Origin: MPNP01 sp026710155
Lineage (GTDB): Bacteria; Pseudomonadota; Alphaproteobacteria; Rhodobacterales; Rhodobacteraceae
Direction: 5' to 3'
NCBI GenBank assembly: GCA_965200885.1
Contig: OZ241737.1
Span: 2,852,001 to 2,916,000 of the forward strand
DNA length: 64,000 nucleotides
The notes beneath the pieces were generated by a model. The model saw only the letters and a list, made by a program, of their open reading frames with translations, was not told the origin of the DNA and searched no databases. Below, one piece after another: positions 1 through 8,873 of the stretch (the stretch's first letter is position 1; the number at the start of each line of letters is the position of its first letter). Made by a program: the position numbers and the translations under genes.

Positions 1-258
1 ATATACTGGGGAAAAGAAAAAGACAGCATTTTCTACATTCCGGTTTCGGTGCAAACCGATGTCAGGGAAGAATTCAAAGACAACTACCTAAAAGCCAAGG
101 TGGGCACCAATCATAGGGGCATAGCCATTTCCAACGATGCTATGAAGGTGATCAAGGAAGACAATCGAGTATTGAGGCAATCTGTCAAATGGCAGCTATC
201 TGGTATTGATTACAAACCGCATGATCGTTGGGAAAAATTTTGGGAGGACCTGCAATGA
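1..258 (+). CDS. Hypothetical protein, 5' end outside window
   Basis: The reading frame is open from the left edge to a TGA at 256-258, so the N-terminus is missing; a GTG at 49 is only an internal start candidate. The visible ~85 residues are charged and hydrophilic and end in an aromatic stretch (RWEKFWEDLQ). I recognise no family. The stop overlaps the ATG of the next small frame (ATGA at 255-258), which suggests the two were translationally coupled before the IS1595 relic arrived. Function unknown. Confidence 0.4.
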   Translation: MYWGKEKDSIFYIPVSVQTDVREEFKDNYLKAKVGTNHRGIAISNDAMKVIKEDNRVLRQSVKWQLSGIDYKPHDRWEKFWEDLQ

Positions 259-455
259 CCAGAGGCGTGCCAATGATCGATCCGGAAAAGGACCTGAAGG
301 GGGCAACCCCCGAGCTTCTGGCCAAGGCCCTTTTGAGGAATTCCCTTTTACCGAAACGAGTTGTCAAGCCCGTTGCAGGCGACAAGGTTCCTGTGAAGAA
401 GGTTGCGACCGACCATGCCGTCGATCGTGTCACGCATCTGGTCAAGGGTTCCTAA
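255..455 (+). CDS. Small ORF running antisense into an IS1595 relic
   Basis: This 66-residue frame starts at an ATG overlapping the stop of the preceding gene. Its first ~30 residues (MTRGVPMIDPEKDLKGATPE...) may be a genuine host or passenger sequence. From about 348 onward it is exactly antisense to the C-terminal transposase segment on the minus strand, so that half is probably a readthrough artefact. No domain recognised. It may be a short gene truncated by the element, or a small ORF carried by the element itself. Confidence 0.25.
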   Translation: MTRGVPMIDPEKDLKGATPELLAKALLRNSLLPKRVVKPVAGDKVPVKKVATDHAVDRVTHLVKGS

Positions 456-954
456 AGACCTGATGTCATGCTTGCCGGAAAACTCGTTGACATACCTTTC
501 GTCCATCAAGGGGATTGCCAGGATCACCAGCCCACGCTTCCCTGATGCGGTGCATCATGAGCCAGGCACTGGGTTGGCTTATGCCCAGATCCCTGTGAAG
601 TTTCATGCTGGAAACCGATTTGAGGGATGTAACGCAGAGATAAATGCCGATTGCCCACTTTCTCATGGGAATGTTGGATCTGGCCATCGGTGTTCCGGTC
701 CTGACACTGAAATAGGATCGGCAGGACTTGCACCAGTAAGGCATTGGTTTGGCATTGGGAACTTCCCTGGTTTTATCACTGCCGCACTTGGAACATGTTC
801 TTTTCCCGTCAGGCCAGATACAATTTTCAAACCATTCAACGGCGGATTCCTCAGTCGGAAACATATCCATCATCTCAATGACGGTAATTCCTTTTCGGTA
901 GGATTTTCCTGTTGCTTTTTGAATTTTCAATCTCCATTGTCTGTTATGTTGCAT
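348..954 (-). pseudogene. IS1595-family transposase with internal deletion
   Basis: The minus-strand ORF starting at 954 encodes the N-terminal part of an IS1595-type DDE transposase: a FPTEESAVEWFE motif, a zinc ribbon (CSKCGS then CKSC) and the helical segment ending near IREAWAGD. At about 505 the frame changes. The adjacent frame gives MDERYVNEFSGKHDIRSLGT and TLDQMRDTIDGMVGRNL, the recognisable C-terminal tail of the same family, ending at a TAA at 348-350. The catalytic core between them is missing, so this is an internally deleted, non-autonomous copy. I could not place its terminal inverted repeats. Confidence 0.75.
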
Positions 955-1032
955 TTATAGGATTGAAATATGAATTTGCCAAGTAATCTTTATAAATCCC
1001 TTTCATTAACTGCTGACTATCATTAATTGACT

Positions 1033-2490
1033 ATGGCCATTCAACCCGAAATTCCCCAAAAGCAAAATTATATCAATGGTGAGTGGTGTGACCCGATTGA
1101 AGGTCAATACATGGATACCTACTGCCCTTCATCGGGCAAACCCTTGACATCACTTCCCGCCTCAACCGGAAATGATATTGATCAGGCCGTTGAAGCAGCC
1201 CGTACAGCATTTGAAGGGGGAACATGGCCCAATTTAAACCCCGTGCAAAGAGGACGGTTACTTACCAGATTGGGCAAAGCCGTAGAGGACAACATAAACC
1301 AGTTGGCAGAATTGGAAGCCAGGGATACTGGAAAACCACTTAAACAGGCGAACGCAGATATTGTTGCAACCGCAAGGTATTTTGAATTCTATGGTGGTGC
1401 TGCGGACAAGTTTGGCGGTGAAACAATCCCCTATCTTCAAGACTATCAGGTTCAATTGGTAAGGGAACCTCTGGGTGTAACCGGTCATATAATCCCTTGG
1501 AACTATCCTGCGCAAATGTTTGGAAGAACATTGGCTCCTGCCTTGGCGATGGGTAATTGTGTTGTTTTCAAACCTGCCGAAGATGCGTGTCTTACTCCAA
1601 TTGCCCTAACCGGATTGGCCCATGATGCGGGCTTTCCCAATGGCTCCATCAATCTGGTATCCGGAATAGGCGAGGAGGCTGGATCGGCCCTTGCTTCCCA
1701 TCAAGACATTAATTTTCTTTCCTTCACCGGATCACCCGAAGTTGGATCAACCGTACAGGCCCAGGCTTCCAAGAACCATATATCCTGTACCCTGGAGCTG
1801 GGTGGAAAATCACCCCAGATTGTCTTCAACGATGCCGATTTGAAGATGGCCTTGCCAATCATCGTTAATGCAATTATTCAAAATGCCGGTCAAACCTGTT
1901 CTGCCGGATCAAGAATTTTGATTCAGGAGTCCATTTATGACGAAGTTGTTGGCAAGTTGCAATCACGGTTCTCGCAACTTGTTGCTGGACCATATGATCA
2001 GAATCATGATCTTGGACCACTGATTTCATTGAAACAAAAAGAAAGGGTGACCAATTACCTAAAAGGGGTGAATGAGGATTTGATCCTTGCCAGAGGTGAG
2101 ATTGCATCATCGGCGTCTTCCTCCGGGTATTACTTTCCTCCTACCCTGATTGGTCCTTTAGATCCCGATGACAAACTTGCCCGGGAAGAGATCTTCGGAC
2201 CGGTGTTGGTTTGTATCAAATTCGAGGACGAAGCCGAAGCAATAAATATTGCCAATGGAACAAGATACGGGTTGATTTCCGGTGTTTGGACCCGTGATGG
2301 CAGTAGGCAAATCAGATTGTCCAGAAAACTGAATTGCGGCCAGGTATTCATTAACTGCTATGGAGCTGGTGGGGGTGTGGAATTACCTTTCGGTGGAACC
2401 AAGATGAGTGGACACGGAAGGGAAAAGGGAATGGAAGCGTTAAAGGAATTTTCGCAGATTAAAACTGTTGTACAATATTATGGGGAATGA
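1033..2490 (+). CDS. NAD(P)-dependent aldehyde dehydrogenase
   Basis: A 485-residue ALDH-superfamily enzyme of full normal length that oxidises an aldehyde to a carboxylate with NAD(P)+ in the cytoplasm. Visible motifs are the general base in LELGG (about Glu255), the nucleophile in NAGQTC (about Cys289), EEIFGPVL, and the C-terminal PFGG segment. The ATG at 1033 is preferred over a TTG six bases upstream; neither has a clear Shine-Dalgarno. The stop overlaps the start of the following SDR (ATGA), so the two are probably cotranslated and may act in sequence, SDR on the alcohol and ALDH on the aldehyde. The substrate cannot be read from the sequence; betaine-aldehyde or similar family members are the nearest feel. 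Confidence 0.9.
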   Translation: MAIQPEIPQKQNYINGEWCDPIEGQYMDTYCPSSGKPLTSLPASTGNDIDQAVEAARTAFEGGTWPNLNPVQRGRLLTRLGKAVEDNINQLAELEARDTGKPLKQANADIVATARYFEFYGGAADKFGGETIPYLQDYQVQLVREPLGVTGHIIPWNYPAQMFGRTLAPALAMGNCVVFKPAEDACLTPIALTGLAHDAGFPNGSINLVSGIGEEAGSALASHQDINFLSFTGSPEVGSTVQAQASKNHISCTLELGGKSPQIVFNDADLKMALPIIVNAIIQNAGQTCSAGSRILIQESIYDEVVGKLQSRFSQLVAGPYDQNHDLGPLISLKQKERVTNYLKGVNEDLILARGEIASSASSSGYYFPPTLIGPLDPDDKLAREEIFGPVLVCIKFEDEAEAINIANGTRYGLISGVWTRDGSRQIRLSRKLNCGQVFINCYGAGGGVELPFGGTKMSGHGREKGMEALKEFSQIKTVVQYYGE

Positions 2491-3260
2491 AGGCTATGCG
2501 ATTGAAGGGTAAGTCGGCTTTGATTACGGGTGCAGCTTCTGGTTTTGGCAGGGAAATTGCCATCCGTTTTGCCCGAGAAGGTTCAAATGTGATTCTTACA
2601 GATCTCAATGAGGAAGGATTGCATCAGACAAGGCAGGAAATCGAAAGTGATGGATCGAGAGTTTCCATTGATTTACACAAAAATGATGTGAGTGCTTTCG
2701 AGGATGTACAAAACCTGATCCACACTGTTTTTAGTTCTGGATCCGTTATCAATATTCTGGTCAACAATGCTGGCTGGAGTCATTCAAACCAACCCCTTTT
2801 GGATGTGGATTATGAAACCTTCAGGAAAGTCTTCGAAATCAATGTCTTTTCCATTTACAACTTTACTCAAGCCATAGTCCCACACTGGCGCAATCTGGGT
2901 GGAGGAACAATGATCAATATCAGCTCCACGGCTGGTTTTCGTCCCCGACCAGGACTGACCTGGTACAATTCAACCAAGGGTGCGGTCAATACCATGACAA
3001 AATCCCTGGCGGTAGAGTTGGCTCCAGATAACATAAGGGTATGTGGTATTGCTCCTGTCATTGGCAAGACCGGTTTGACCGAAGCTTTCATGGGTGGACC
3101 CGATACTCCCGAGGGCAGAAAAAAGTTTCTGGATTCCATCCCCTTGGGTCGCTTCAGCACTCCTACCGATATTGCTTCGGCGGCATTGTTTCTTTCTTCC
3201 GATGAAGCAGATTTCATCACCGGTTCGATACTGGAGGTTGATGGGGGTCGCTGTATTTGA
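2487..3260 (+). CDS. SDR-family NAD(P)-dependent oxidoreductase
   Basis: A 257-residue classical short-chain dehydrogenase/reductase. The Rossmann motif TGAASGFG is at about residues 14-21, NNAG near 92-95, the catalytic Ser lies in NISSTAG, and Tyr160/Lys164 lie in YNSTK. Length and motif order fit the classical (about 250 residue) SDR group that interconverts alcohols and carbonyls. The ATG overlaps the stop of the aldehyde dehydrogenase gene (ATGA); an alternative ATG lies nine bases further in. The C-terminus (ITGSILEVDGG) is the usual SDR ending. Substrate unknown. Confidence 0.9.
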   Translation: MKAMRLKGKSALITGAASGFGREIAIRFAREGSNVILTDLNEEGLHQTRQEIESDGSRVSIDLHKNDVSAFEDVQNLIHTVFSSGSVINILVNNAGWSHSNQPLLDVDYETFRKVFEINVFSIYNFTQAIVPHWRNLGGGTMINISSTAGFRPRPGLTWYNSTKGAVNTMTKSLAVELAPDNIRVCGIAPVIGKTGLTEAFMGGPDTPEGRKKFLDSIPLGRFSTPTDIASAALFLSSDEADFITGSILEVDGGRCI

Positions 3261-3330
3261 CCTTGCCCTTAAATCAACAAGATATCGAAATAACTGAGAA
3301 TCAATTAAAAGGGGAGTTGATATTTTAATG

Positions 3331-3373
3331 GAATATCCAAAATGAATATACAGAATATTTATTTTGAATATTC
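3331..3373. promoter_or_regulatory. Inverted-repeat operator candidate upstream of vapBC
   Basis: Two 13-base half-sites (GAATATCCAAAAT at 3331 and ATTTTGAATATTC at 3361) form an inverted repeat matching at 12 of 13 positions, with a 17-base AT-rich spacer. It lies 20 bases upstream of the vapB ATG. Type II antitoxins usually repress their own operon by binding such palindromes, so autoregulation by the VapB-VapC complex is the likely role. This is inferred from position and symmetry. Confidence 0.5.
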
Positions 3374-3393
3374 TTTTTATGGAGTAATTCAAT

Positions 3394-3639
3394 ATGCCAC
3401 TATACATTAGGGACGAATCCGTAAATTCACTGGCTGAGAAGGTTGTAAAAACAACTAGTGTAAAAAACAAAACTGAAGCTGTTCGCTTAGGGTTAAAAAG
3501 TATCTTGGAAAAAAAGAGAAAAGAGAAAAGCCTTCTTGAGCATGTTCATGAGCTTCAGGCTAGCCTTAAATCAATGGGTGAGCCGGATCCTAATTTTGAC
3601 ATGAAAAAATTTACTGATGAAATGTGGGATGATTCCTGA
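3394..3639 (+). CDS. vapB: VapB-like antitoxin (PSK/Rv0623 family)
   Basis: An 81-residue protein. The N-terminal beta-strand (MPLYIRDESV) and the following helices with NKTEAVRLGLKSILE match the ribbon-helix-helix-like VapB/PSK transcription-factor antitoxins; the acidic C-terminal tail (FTDEMWDDS) is the typical toxin-binding segment. A GGAG ribosome-binding site at 3381-3384 supports the ATG at 3394. The stop codon overlaps the start of the PIN-domain gene (TGATG), the classic coupled antitoxin-toxin order. Expected to neutralise VapC and to repress the operon. Confidence 0.85.
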   Translation: MPLYIRDESVNSLAEKVVKTTSVKNKTEAVRLGLKSILEKKRKEKSLLEHVHELQASLKSMGEPDPNFDMKKFTDEMWDDS

Positions 3640-4055
3640 TGTTCATAGATGCTTCAGCAATCGTTTCAATACTAAACGAAGAATCTGGATTTGAAGAGAT
3701 GGTAAAGCGAATTCAGGATTATGAATCAAATTTCTTTGTGTCACCTTTGGTTAGGTTTGAGGCTGTACTTGCCTTGGCACGAATTTATTCAGGGAAGGTT
3801 AGACCTACGAAAAAGCATCTCGAAATATCCGAAAATGCTGTCAATTCATTTTGCAATGAAATAAATGCAAAGGATATTTCAATAACCCCTCAGATTGGCA
3901 AATTAGCCATCAAGGCCGCAAGTCGATATGGAAAAATAGTAGGCCACGAAGCTAAATTGAATTTTGGTGACTGTTACGCTTATGCTTGCGCATATGAATA
4001 CGATATCAGACTTCTCTACAAAGGCAATGATTTTTCAAAGACGGATTTGGCATGA
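3639..4055 (+). CDS. vapC: VapC-like PIN-domain ribonuclease toxin
   Basis: A 138-residue PIN-domain protein. The acidic metal-binding residues are visible: Asp4 in MFIDASA, a conserved Glu in VRFEAVLAL, Asp111 in NFGDCYAYA, and a final Asp in GNDFSKTDL. VapC toxins cleave tRNA or rRNA, inhibiting translation until antitoxin binds. Full length and all catalytic positions are present, so the module looks functional, in contrast to the decayed ImmA/DUF4411 pair about 2 kb downstream. The ATG overlaps the vapB stop. Confidence 0.88.
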   Translation: MFIDASAIVSILNEESGFEEMVKRIQDYESNFFVSPLVRFEAVLALARIYSGKVRPTKKHLEISENAVNSFCNEINAKDISITPQIGKLAIKAASRYGKIVGHEAKLNFGDCYAYACAYEYDIRLLYKGNDFSKTDLA

Positions 4056-4138
4056 TTTCGAAATGTTAAGAAGTTGATTTTGAGTTGCATTAAATTTGAC
4101 CATCTCCAGTTAATTCGGTTTGTATTCCATAAATTATT

Positions 4139-5323
4139 ATGCTGAAATTTTCACAATCCCCACTTGAAGAAGCCTTTGTACAAAACCCCTATTCCTTTTA
4201 TGAAAAAATCAATGAAGGAGGGGATATGATATTTTGGGAGGATTATGATCTTGTATTCGCTATTTCACATCGTTCGGTCAACCATTTTCTCAGGGATCGA
4301 AAATGGGGCAGGGAAGTTCCCGAAGACAAGAAGTGTCCATGCTCGGATCATTTGACTCCCTTTCTGAAAATCGAAGAGAATTCCCTTCTGGAAATTGATC
4401 CACCTCGGCATACCAAGCTCAGGAAACTGGTTGCGAAGGCTTTCACCACCAGCAGTATTGCCAAGCTGGAACCTGAAATCGAACTGATTGTGAAGAACAT
4501 CCTGAATGATCTGACAGATGATGAAATAGAATTGCAGAAGAATTTTTCTGAGAAGGTACCCGTACTCGTAATTGCCAAACTGTTGGGTGTGGAAGCTTCC
4601 ATGGCCGATCAGCTCCTCAAGTGGTCCCATGATATTGTAGCCATGTATCAGGCAAACCGGGACTTGGACAAGGAAATTCAGGCTGGAAAAGCCTCCGCTG
4701 AATTCACCGATTTCATGGTTTCACTTATCAATCACAGAAAGACCTCTCCCGGGGAGGATCTGATTTCAGGCTTGCTGGCATCGCAAATTGATGGTGAGAA
4801 TCTTTCAATGGATGAAATGGTCTCAACATGTATCCTGTTGCTTAATGCTGGTCATGAAGCGACAGCCTTTGCCTTGGGCAATGGTATAAATGCCATAATT
4901 GACGAGGGAATGAATGTTGCAAAACTTGATGATCCCGAATTTGTTCCCAAGGTGGTGGAAGAAGTGCTTAGATTTGATCCACCCCTCCATATCTTTGAAC
5001 GATATGCCAAGGATGATGTGGATGTTTTTGATCATACCTTCAAAAAGGATCAGGAGATTAGGTTGCTGCTTGCGGCGGCAAACCGGGATCCAATGGCATT
5101 CAACAACCCTAACCGATTTGAGCCGGAACGCCACAATCCTGGTCATGTATCACTGGGAGCAGGGGTTCATTTTTGTGTAGGTGCCCCACTGGCTAGAATG
5201 GAAATGAAAATAGCACTTAGAGACCTGTTCAAACATTTTCCGAAACTGAACTTAGCAAGAAAAGCCATCTATTCCGACAGATATCATTTTCATGGCTTTA
5301 ATGAACTCTGGGTTGCTCCTTGA
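4139..5323 (+). CDS. Cytochrome P450
   Basis: A 394-residue soluble bacterial P450 of typical length with no membrane anchor. The I-helix oxygen-activation motif reads AGHEAT, the K-helix ExxR is EEVLR, and the heme-binding loop is GAGVHFCVGAPLAR with the thiolate ligand at about Cys346. It would hydroxylate an organic substrate using a ferredoxin and ferredoxin reductase; no dedicated redox partner is adjacent, the 7Fe ferredoxin at 17.4 kb being the only one in the window. The gene stands alone between vapBC and a decayed minus-strand pair. Substrate unknown. Confidence 0.93.
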   Translation: MLKFSQSPLEEAFVQNPYSFYEKINEGGDMIFWEDYDLVFAISHRSVNHFLRDRKWGREVPEDKKCPCSDHLTPFLKIEENSLLEIDPPRHTKLRKLVAKAFTTSSIAKLEPEIELIVKNILNDLTDDEIELQKNFSEKVPVLVIAKLLGVEASMADQLLKWSHDIVAMYQANRDLDKEIQAGKASAEFTDFMVSLINHRKTSPGEDLISGLLASQIDGENLSMDEMVSTCILLLNAGHEATAFALGNGINAIIDEGMNVAKLDDPEFVPKVVEEVLRFDPPLHIFERYAKDDVDVFDHTFKKDQEIRLLLAAANRDPMAFNNPNRFEPERHNPGHVSLGAGVHFCVGAPLARMEMKIALRDLFKHFPKLNLARKAIYSDRYHFHGFNELWVAP

Positions 5324-5508
5324 TTTCCACCCTGGCTATCAAACTACAAGTTGAGATCTTTTGACAATTGGGACACACTGATTCCGGATAAATCACTTAT
5401 TGCAATTTAGACTCCCAAGAGTTGTTTTGGTATTGTCAATTTTTAAATAAACAATTTGTTGATCAAAAATCCGCTGTTTCTTTTACTCAGTGAGATTTGA
5501 TCTATAAA

Positions 5509-5954
5509 TCAAAACTCCCATCCTTCAAGTGAATTGAAAGGAATCCCAAAGTGTCGACAGATATTGGGAACTCTTGCCCCGTTGATTGGTTCTGATTCCA
5601 AGGTAATCACGGTAGCACTTAGGCACGGGCAACTATAAACGGGTCAGCATTCTTACCCCCTCTGAACAGTTTCTTTTTCTCAATAACTTGCTGGAAATGC
5701 CTTACCTGAAATATTTTTGTTATAAACTTACCCTCTTGAGCAGTCGGTGTTGGGAATATATCCTTATTGTTTTTAGCCCAAGCTCTTAAATCTTCTACGG
5801 GACAGTCTTCGATTTCCCGACCAACTTCCCTTGACGAAGTTATATCTCCGATTTCAACCAAACTGTCGAATTTATCCCAAAGTGTAGGAAATCTCTTTCT
5901 GTAGCAACTCCTAAAAAGTAGTGATAATGCATTGGCATCAGATACATAATTCAT
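5509..5954 (-). pseudogene. DUF4411 PIN-like toxin, frameshifted
   Basis: The frame from the ATG at 5954 reads MNYVSDANALSLLF and continues with a DUF4411-like pattern up to GKNADPFIVARA, then stops at 5619-5621. The adjacent frame continues the family at once with SATVITLESEP, ARVPNICRHFGIP and a TGA at 5509, so one base appears lost near 5621. The intact product would be ~147 residues, the family's usual size. DUF4411 proteins are PIN-like and are typically paired with an HTH-ImmA protein, exactly as here: the ATG overlaps the stop of the upstream ImmA gene (ATGA). The role as toxin component is inferred from this pairing. Confidence 0.75.
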
Positions 5955-7074
5955 GAATTACTCTTTGAAAGTAATTCTTCCAATCTCGAAACGTTTTTGG
6001 GCTTCATGTCGGGGTAATCCGAGAGCTGGTTATAGTCGTTTATATTCTGATAATACCTCTGGAAAGCCAATGAAACATATTCTTCTCCAAGGTAAGTCAA
6101 TTTTGAGTTGAAGTAATCTTCTCCATCCCCCTTGGAATTTTCGGTAATCCATTGTTTGGTTTTTGTATTATATTGCTCTTGAGGGATCAGCTTCTGATTT
6201 AAAAATTTTCTATAAATTACTTCTCGACCAAAACTGAATTTAATAGCCAATTCAGTTGCGATTTCTTCTGTGGGGTCCTACCATTGAAAGCCTGATTGAA
6301 ATCTGATTCTGGAACAAGAATTTCTGCTGCCAATTGATTGCAATCTACTTCTATTTCACGATTATCCGTGGTAAAATCAAAGTAATCAATATCTTGAGTA
6401 TTCACTCCGCTTGTGCGATACAACAAATGTGCAAGTTCATGAAACAGTGTGAAAATCTGCCTTGCCCTGGTAGAAGAATTATTAATATATATGATTGGGA
6501 ATTCCTTATGATAGAGACAAAAACCATCGAAACCTTCGCAACGGAATGAGTCTTTAAACACAAAAATACCGGCATCAAAAAAAAACTTTACGCCATTCCT
6601 TCAAAGCTCTTTCTGTACTTTCCCATTCGAATTGTTGTTCAATAGAAACTGCAAGATACTGTCGTATCTTTGCTGCCCACTCAATATAATTACCCTTGGT
6701 TAAATTTCCCAAGTCATGGGTTACGAGTTTTTCAGATGGATTATGTCCAAAATTTAATTCCTCTAACCCCAATTGAAATGCATGTGCCCTTCTGAGTAAC
6801 AGCTTAATTTTTGAAGGTAGTTTTTTGTATTGTGTTCCACCGATTGTTCTAAATGATTCCTCAATTGAAGGCACCTCTGGTGGTTCTGGAAAAAAAATAC
6901 TGCAATTGGTATTTTGAATTTTTTTGCCAAACATTCTAGTTGGGGATATGTTGGAAAATCTACCCCCTTTTCCCAATATTGTATTTTACTAAAATTTTTT
7001 ATTTTTAATATTTCATCTATAGTAAAATCAGCATTTTTTCTGGCCTATGTTAGCAACTCAGGGTTTATATGCAT
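5951..7074 (-). pseudogene. XRE-HTH / ImmA-IrrE metallopeptidase, multiply broken
   Basis: Reassembled across frames, this is a COG2856-type protein: an N-terminal helix-turn-helix (MHINPELLT...), a linker with FPEPPEVPSIEESFRTI, and an ImmA/IrrE zinc-peptidase domain with HELAHLL. Four lesions are visible: an in-frame TAG at 7045-7047 (probably from Trp), a frameshift in an A8 run near 6890, a frameshift at an A9 run near 6577-6585 that separates WRKVFF from DAGIFVFKDSF, and a shift near 6270-6285 before EEIATELAIKFSFGREVI. Proteins of this type act as antitoxin or regulator to a DUF4411 partner. With four lesions it is a pseudogene unless the homopolymer breaks are sequencing errors. Confidence 0.8.
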
Positions 7075-7514
7075 CTGATTGGACATCAATTCACCATTCA
7101 GAAAGATATTGATTGATTTCGATCCACAAGGATTAGATACTTTTTTACAGGTTGCGCCAAAAAATGACAAAAGCAAATTGTGTCATGAATTTGGATAACA
7201 TTTTCTGTAAATTTATTACCATTCGTTTGAACCTAACCTTATTTTTTGTAAACCAGGCAGGAAATAAGTTCGTTATCTGATTTTGGTAATGGCATTATCA
7301 GGTCAAGGTAAGTTTATCAATAATAAAAAGCTTTTAGTTCATTCTCTCAATTTCTCAAAAAATTTACCTCAGTTTCAAACAAGCAATAAAAATTAATACC
7401 AATTGACTAGGGTGTCTCTTTCTACAGTCTCAAACCGGCTTAATGCTTGAGGTTTCCTCAAAGAACGGTAATATTTAACTTGTTTTATGATTAATATCTT
7501 TCCAAGAGCCAACT
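7075..7514. other. Intergenic, nothing recognised
   Basis: This 440-base AT-rich stretch lies between the divergent HTH-ImmA pseudogene and the 452-residue gene. I see no tRNA, repeat array or conserved reading frame. It presumably holds the promoters of both flanking genes, but no clear -35/-10 pair stands out. Confidence 0.4.
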
Positions 7515-8873
7515 ATGGATTCCCATCTTCCAAATATACTTATACAGGGGGAATCATCTCGATTATTCCCTGTTCTTTCAATGAATTCCAAAGAAGCAAG
7601 GGCTACATCAATACTACTAGCATGCCTGGTTTTTGTTGATGAATTTGGTGCTCAATTATTAGCCACAGTAGGACAGAAAAGGGGTAAGCTAACTAAAATA
7701 AAATCGTTTACTGAAGTTGTCTTAAAGGATCAAAATGAGCCTTCATCCAATAGACCAGATGGATTGGTAATTTTAACTACAAGTACACGAGAATGGATGG
7801 CTCTTGTTGAGACCAAGGTAGGTAATAGCAAGATAAATGTAGAGCAAGTTGAGAGGTATAGAACTTTAGCAAAAAACAATGATATTGATTGTGTAATTAC
7901 AATTTCAAACCAATTTGCTACCACACCTCATAACCATCCCGTTCAGGAAATCAGGAAAAGCAAATCCAAGATTCCGGTATATCACTGGTCTTGGATGAGT
8001 GTTCTTACGGTTACGGAGTTGCTTGTAATCAACAAAGAAATTACTGATGAAACGCAATTGATACTACTGAATGAACTTAGGAGGTTTTTAAGTCATGAAA
8101 GTACTGGAATCCGTGGATTTGACCGAATGCCAAAAGAATGGGCTATCCTAAACAAATTGGTTTCAACAGGTGGTGAAATAGATATTAAATCTCATGAAGT
8201 GCAAGCCGTTTTGGATTCCTGGCACCAAGAAACAAGAGATCTTTCACTTATTCTTAGCAGAATGACTGGTGTACATGTAAAGGAGAAACTCATTCGAAAG
8301 CATCTCCAAAGCCCTAATCAAAGGATAAAGGATGAAAAGATTTTTTTGCAGAAAAATTATCAACTGTGCTGTTCTTTTGAAGTTCCTGATTCAGCTGGTC
8401 CGATTCAAGTGGTTGCAGATTTAAGGCGAAGAACAATTGAAGTGGGTATGACCCTTAAGGCTCCAGAGGACAGGAAAAGTACTAAAGCCAGAATCAATTG
8501 GTTATTAAGGCAAATCAAATCCGAGGAAATTGAAGACCTCTTTATCAGGATAAATTGGCCGGGTTCTAGTGTTTCCACCCAGTTTTCCTACAACCAGCTC
8601 AAGGATGATGTTGCAATTGTTGGAGAGGGTAAAAAGCACATGGTTTCAAAAGGGTTTCATGTATTTTATTCGAAGCGACTTGGGCCCAGATTCATACAAG
8701 CCAACAATTTTATAATGGACATCGAAACAATTGTACCGGAATATTATTCGAATATTGGGTCAAATCTAAGTGCATGGAAAAAACCTGCACCAAAAATCCA
8801 TAAGGATCGAACTTCACCGGAAGATGTTTCCCCTGATGCCATTACAGAAGAGGCCGATTTGTTCCAAGTTTAA
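7515..8873 (+). CDS. Uncharacterised protein with PD-(D/E)XK-like core
   Basis: A 452-residue cytoplasmic protein of no named family that I recognise. Residues ~75-135 contain RPDGLVIL, then MALVETKVGN and VEQVERYRTLAK, the D...ExK spacing and following helix expected of PD-(D/E)XK nuclease folds. The middle (~200-270) is helical. The C-terminal half alternates predicted beta strands with basic patches (VVADLRRRTIEVGMTLKAP; ARINWLLRQIKSEEIEDLF). No signal peptide or membrane segment. It sits alone beside a decayed toxin-antitoxin pair, a neighbourhood compatible with defence or stress functions. Nuclease activity is a structural guess from the motif. Confidence 0.6.
   Translation: MDSHLPNILIQGESSRLFPVLSMNSKEARATSILLACLVFVDEFGAQLLATVGQKRGKLTKIKSFTEVVLKDQNEPSSNRPDGLVILTTSTREWMALVETKVGNSKINVEQVERYRTLAKNNDIDCVITISNQFATTPHNHPVQEIRKSKSKIPVYHWSWMSVLTVTELLVINKEITDETQLILLNELRRFLSHESTGIRGFDRMPKEWAILNKLVSTGGEIDIKSHEVQAVLDSWHQETRDLSLILSRMTGVHVKEKLIRKHLQSPNQRIKDEKIFLQKNYQLCCSFEVPDSAGPIQVVADLRRRTIEVGMTLKAPEDRKSTKARINWLLRQIKSEEIEDLFIRINWPGSSVSTQFSYNQLKDDVAIVGEGKKHMVSKGFHVFYSKRLGPRFIQANNFIMDIETIVPEYYSNIGSNLSAWKKPAPKIHKDRTSPEDVSPDAITEEADLFQV

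Noticed and set aside
6577..6585. A9 tract in the ImmA gene as a phase-variation switch.
   Set aside because: The same gene also has a nonsense codon and two other shifts, so restoring this tract would not give a working protein.
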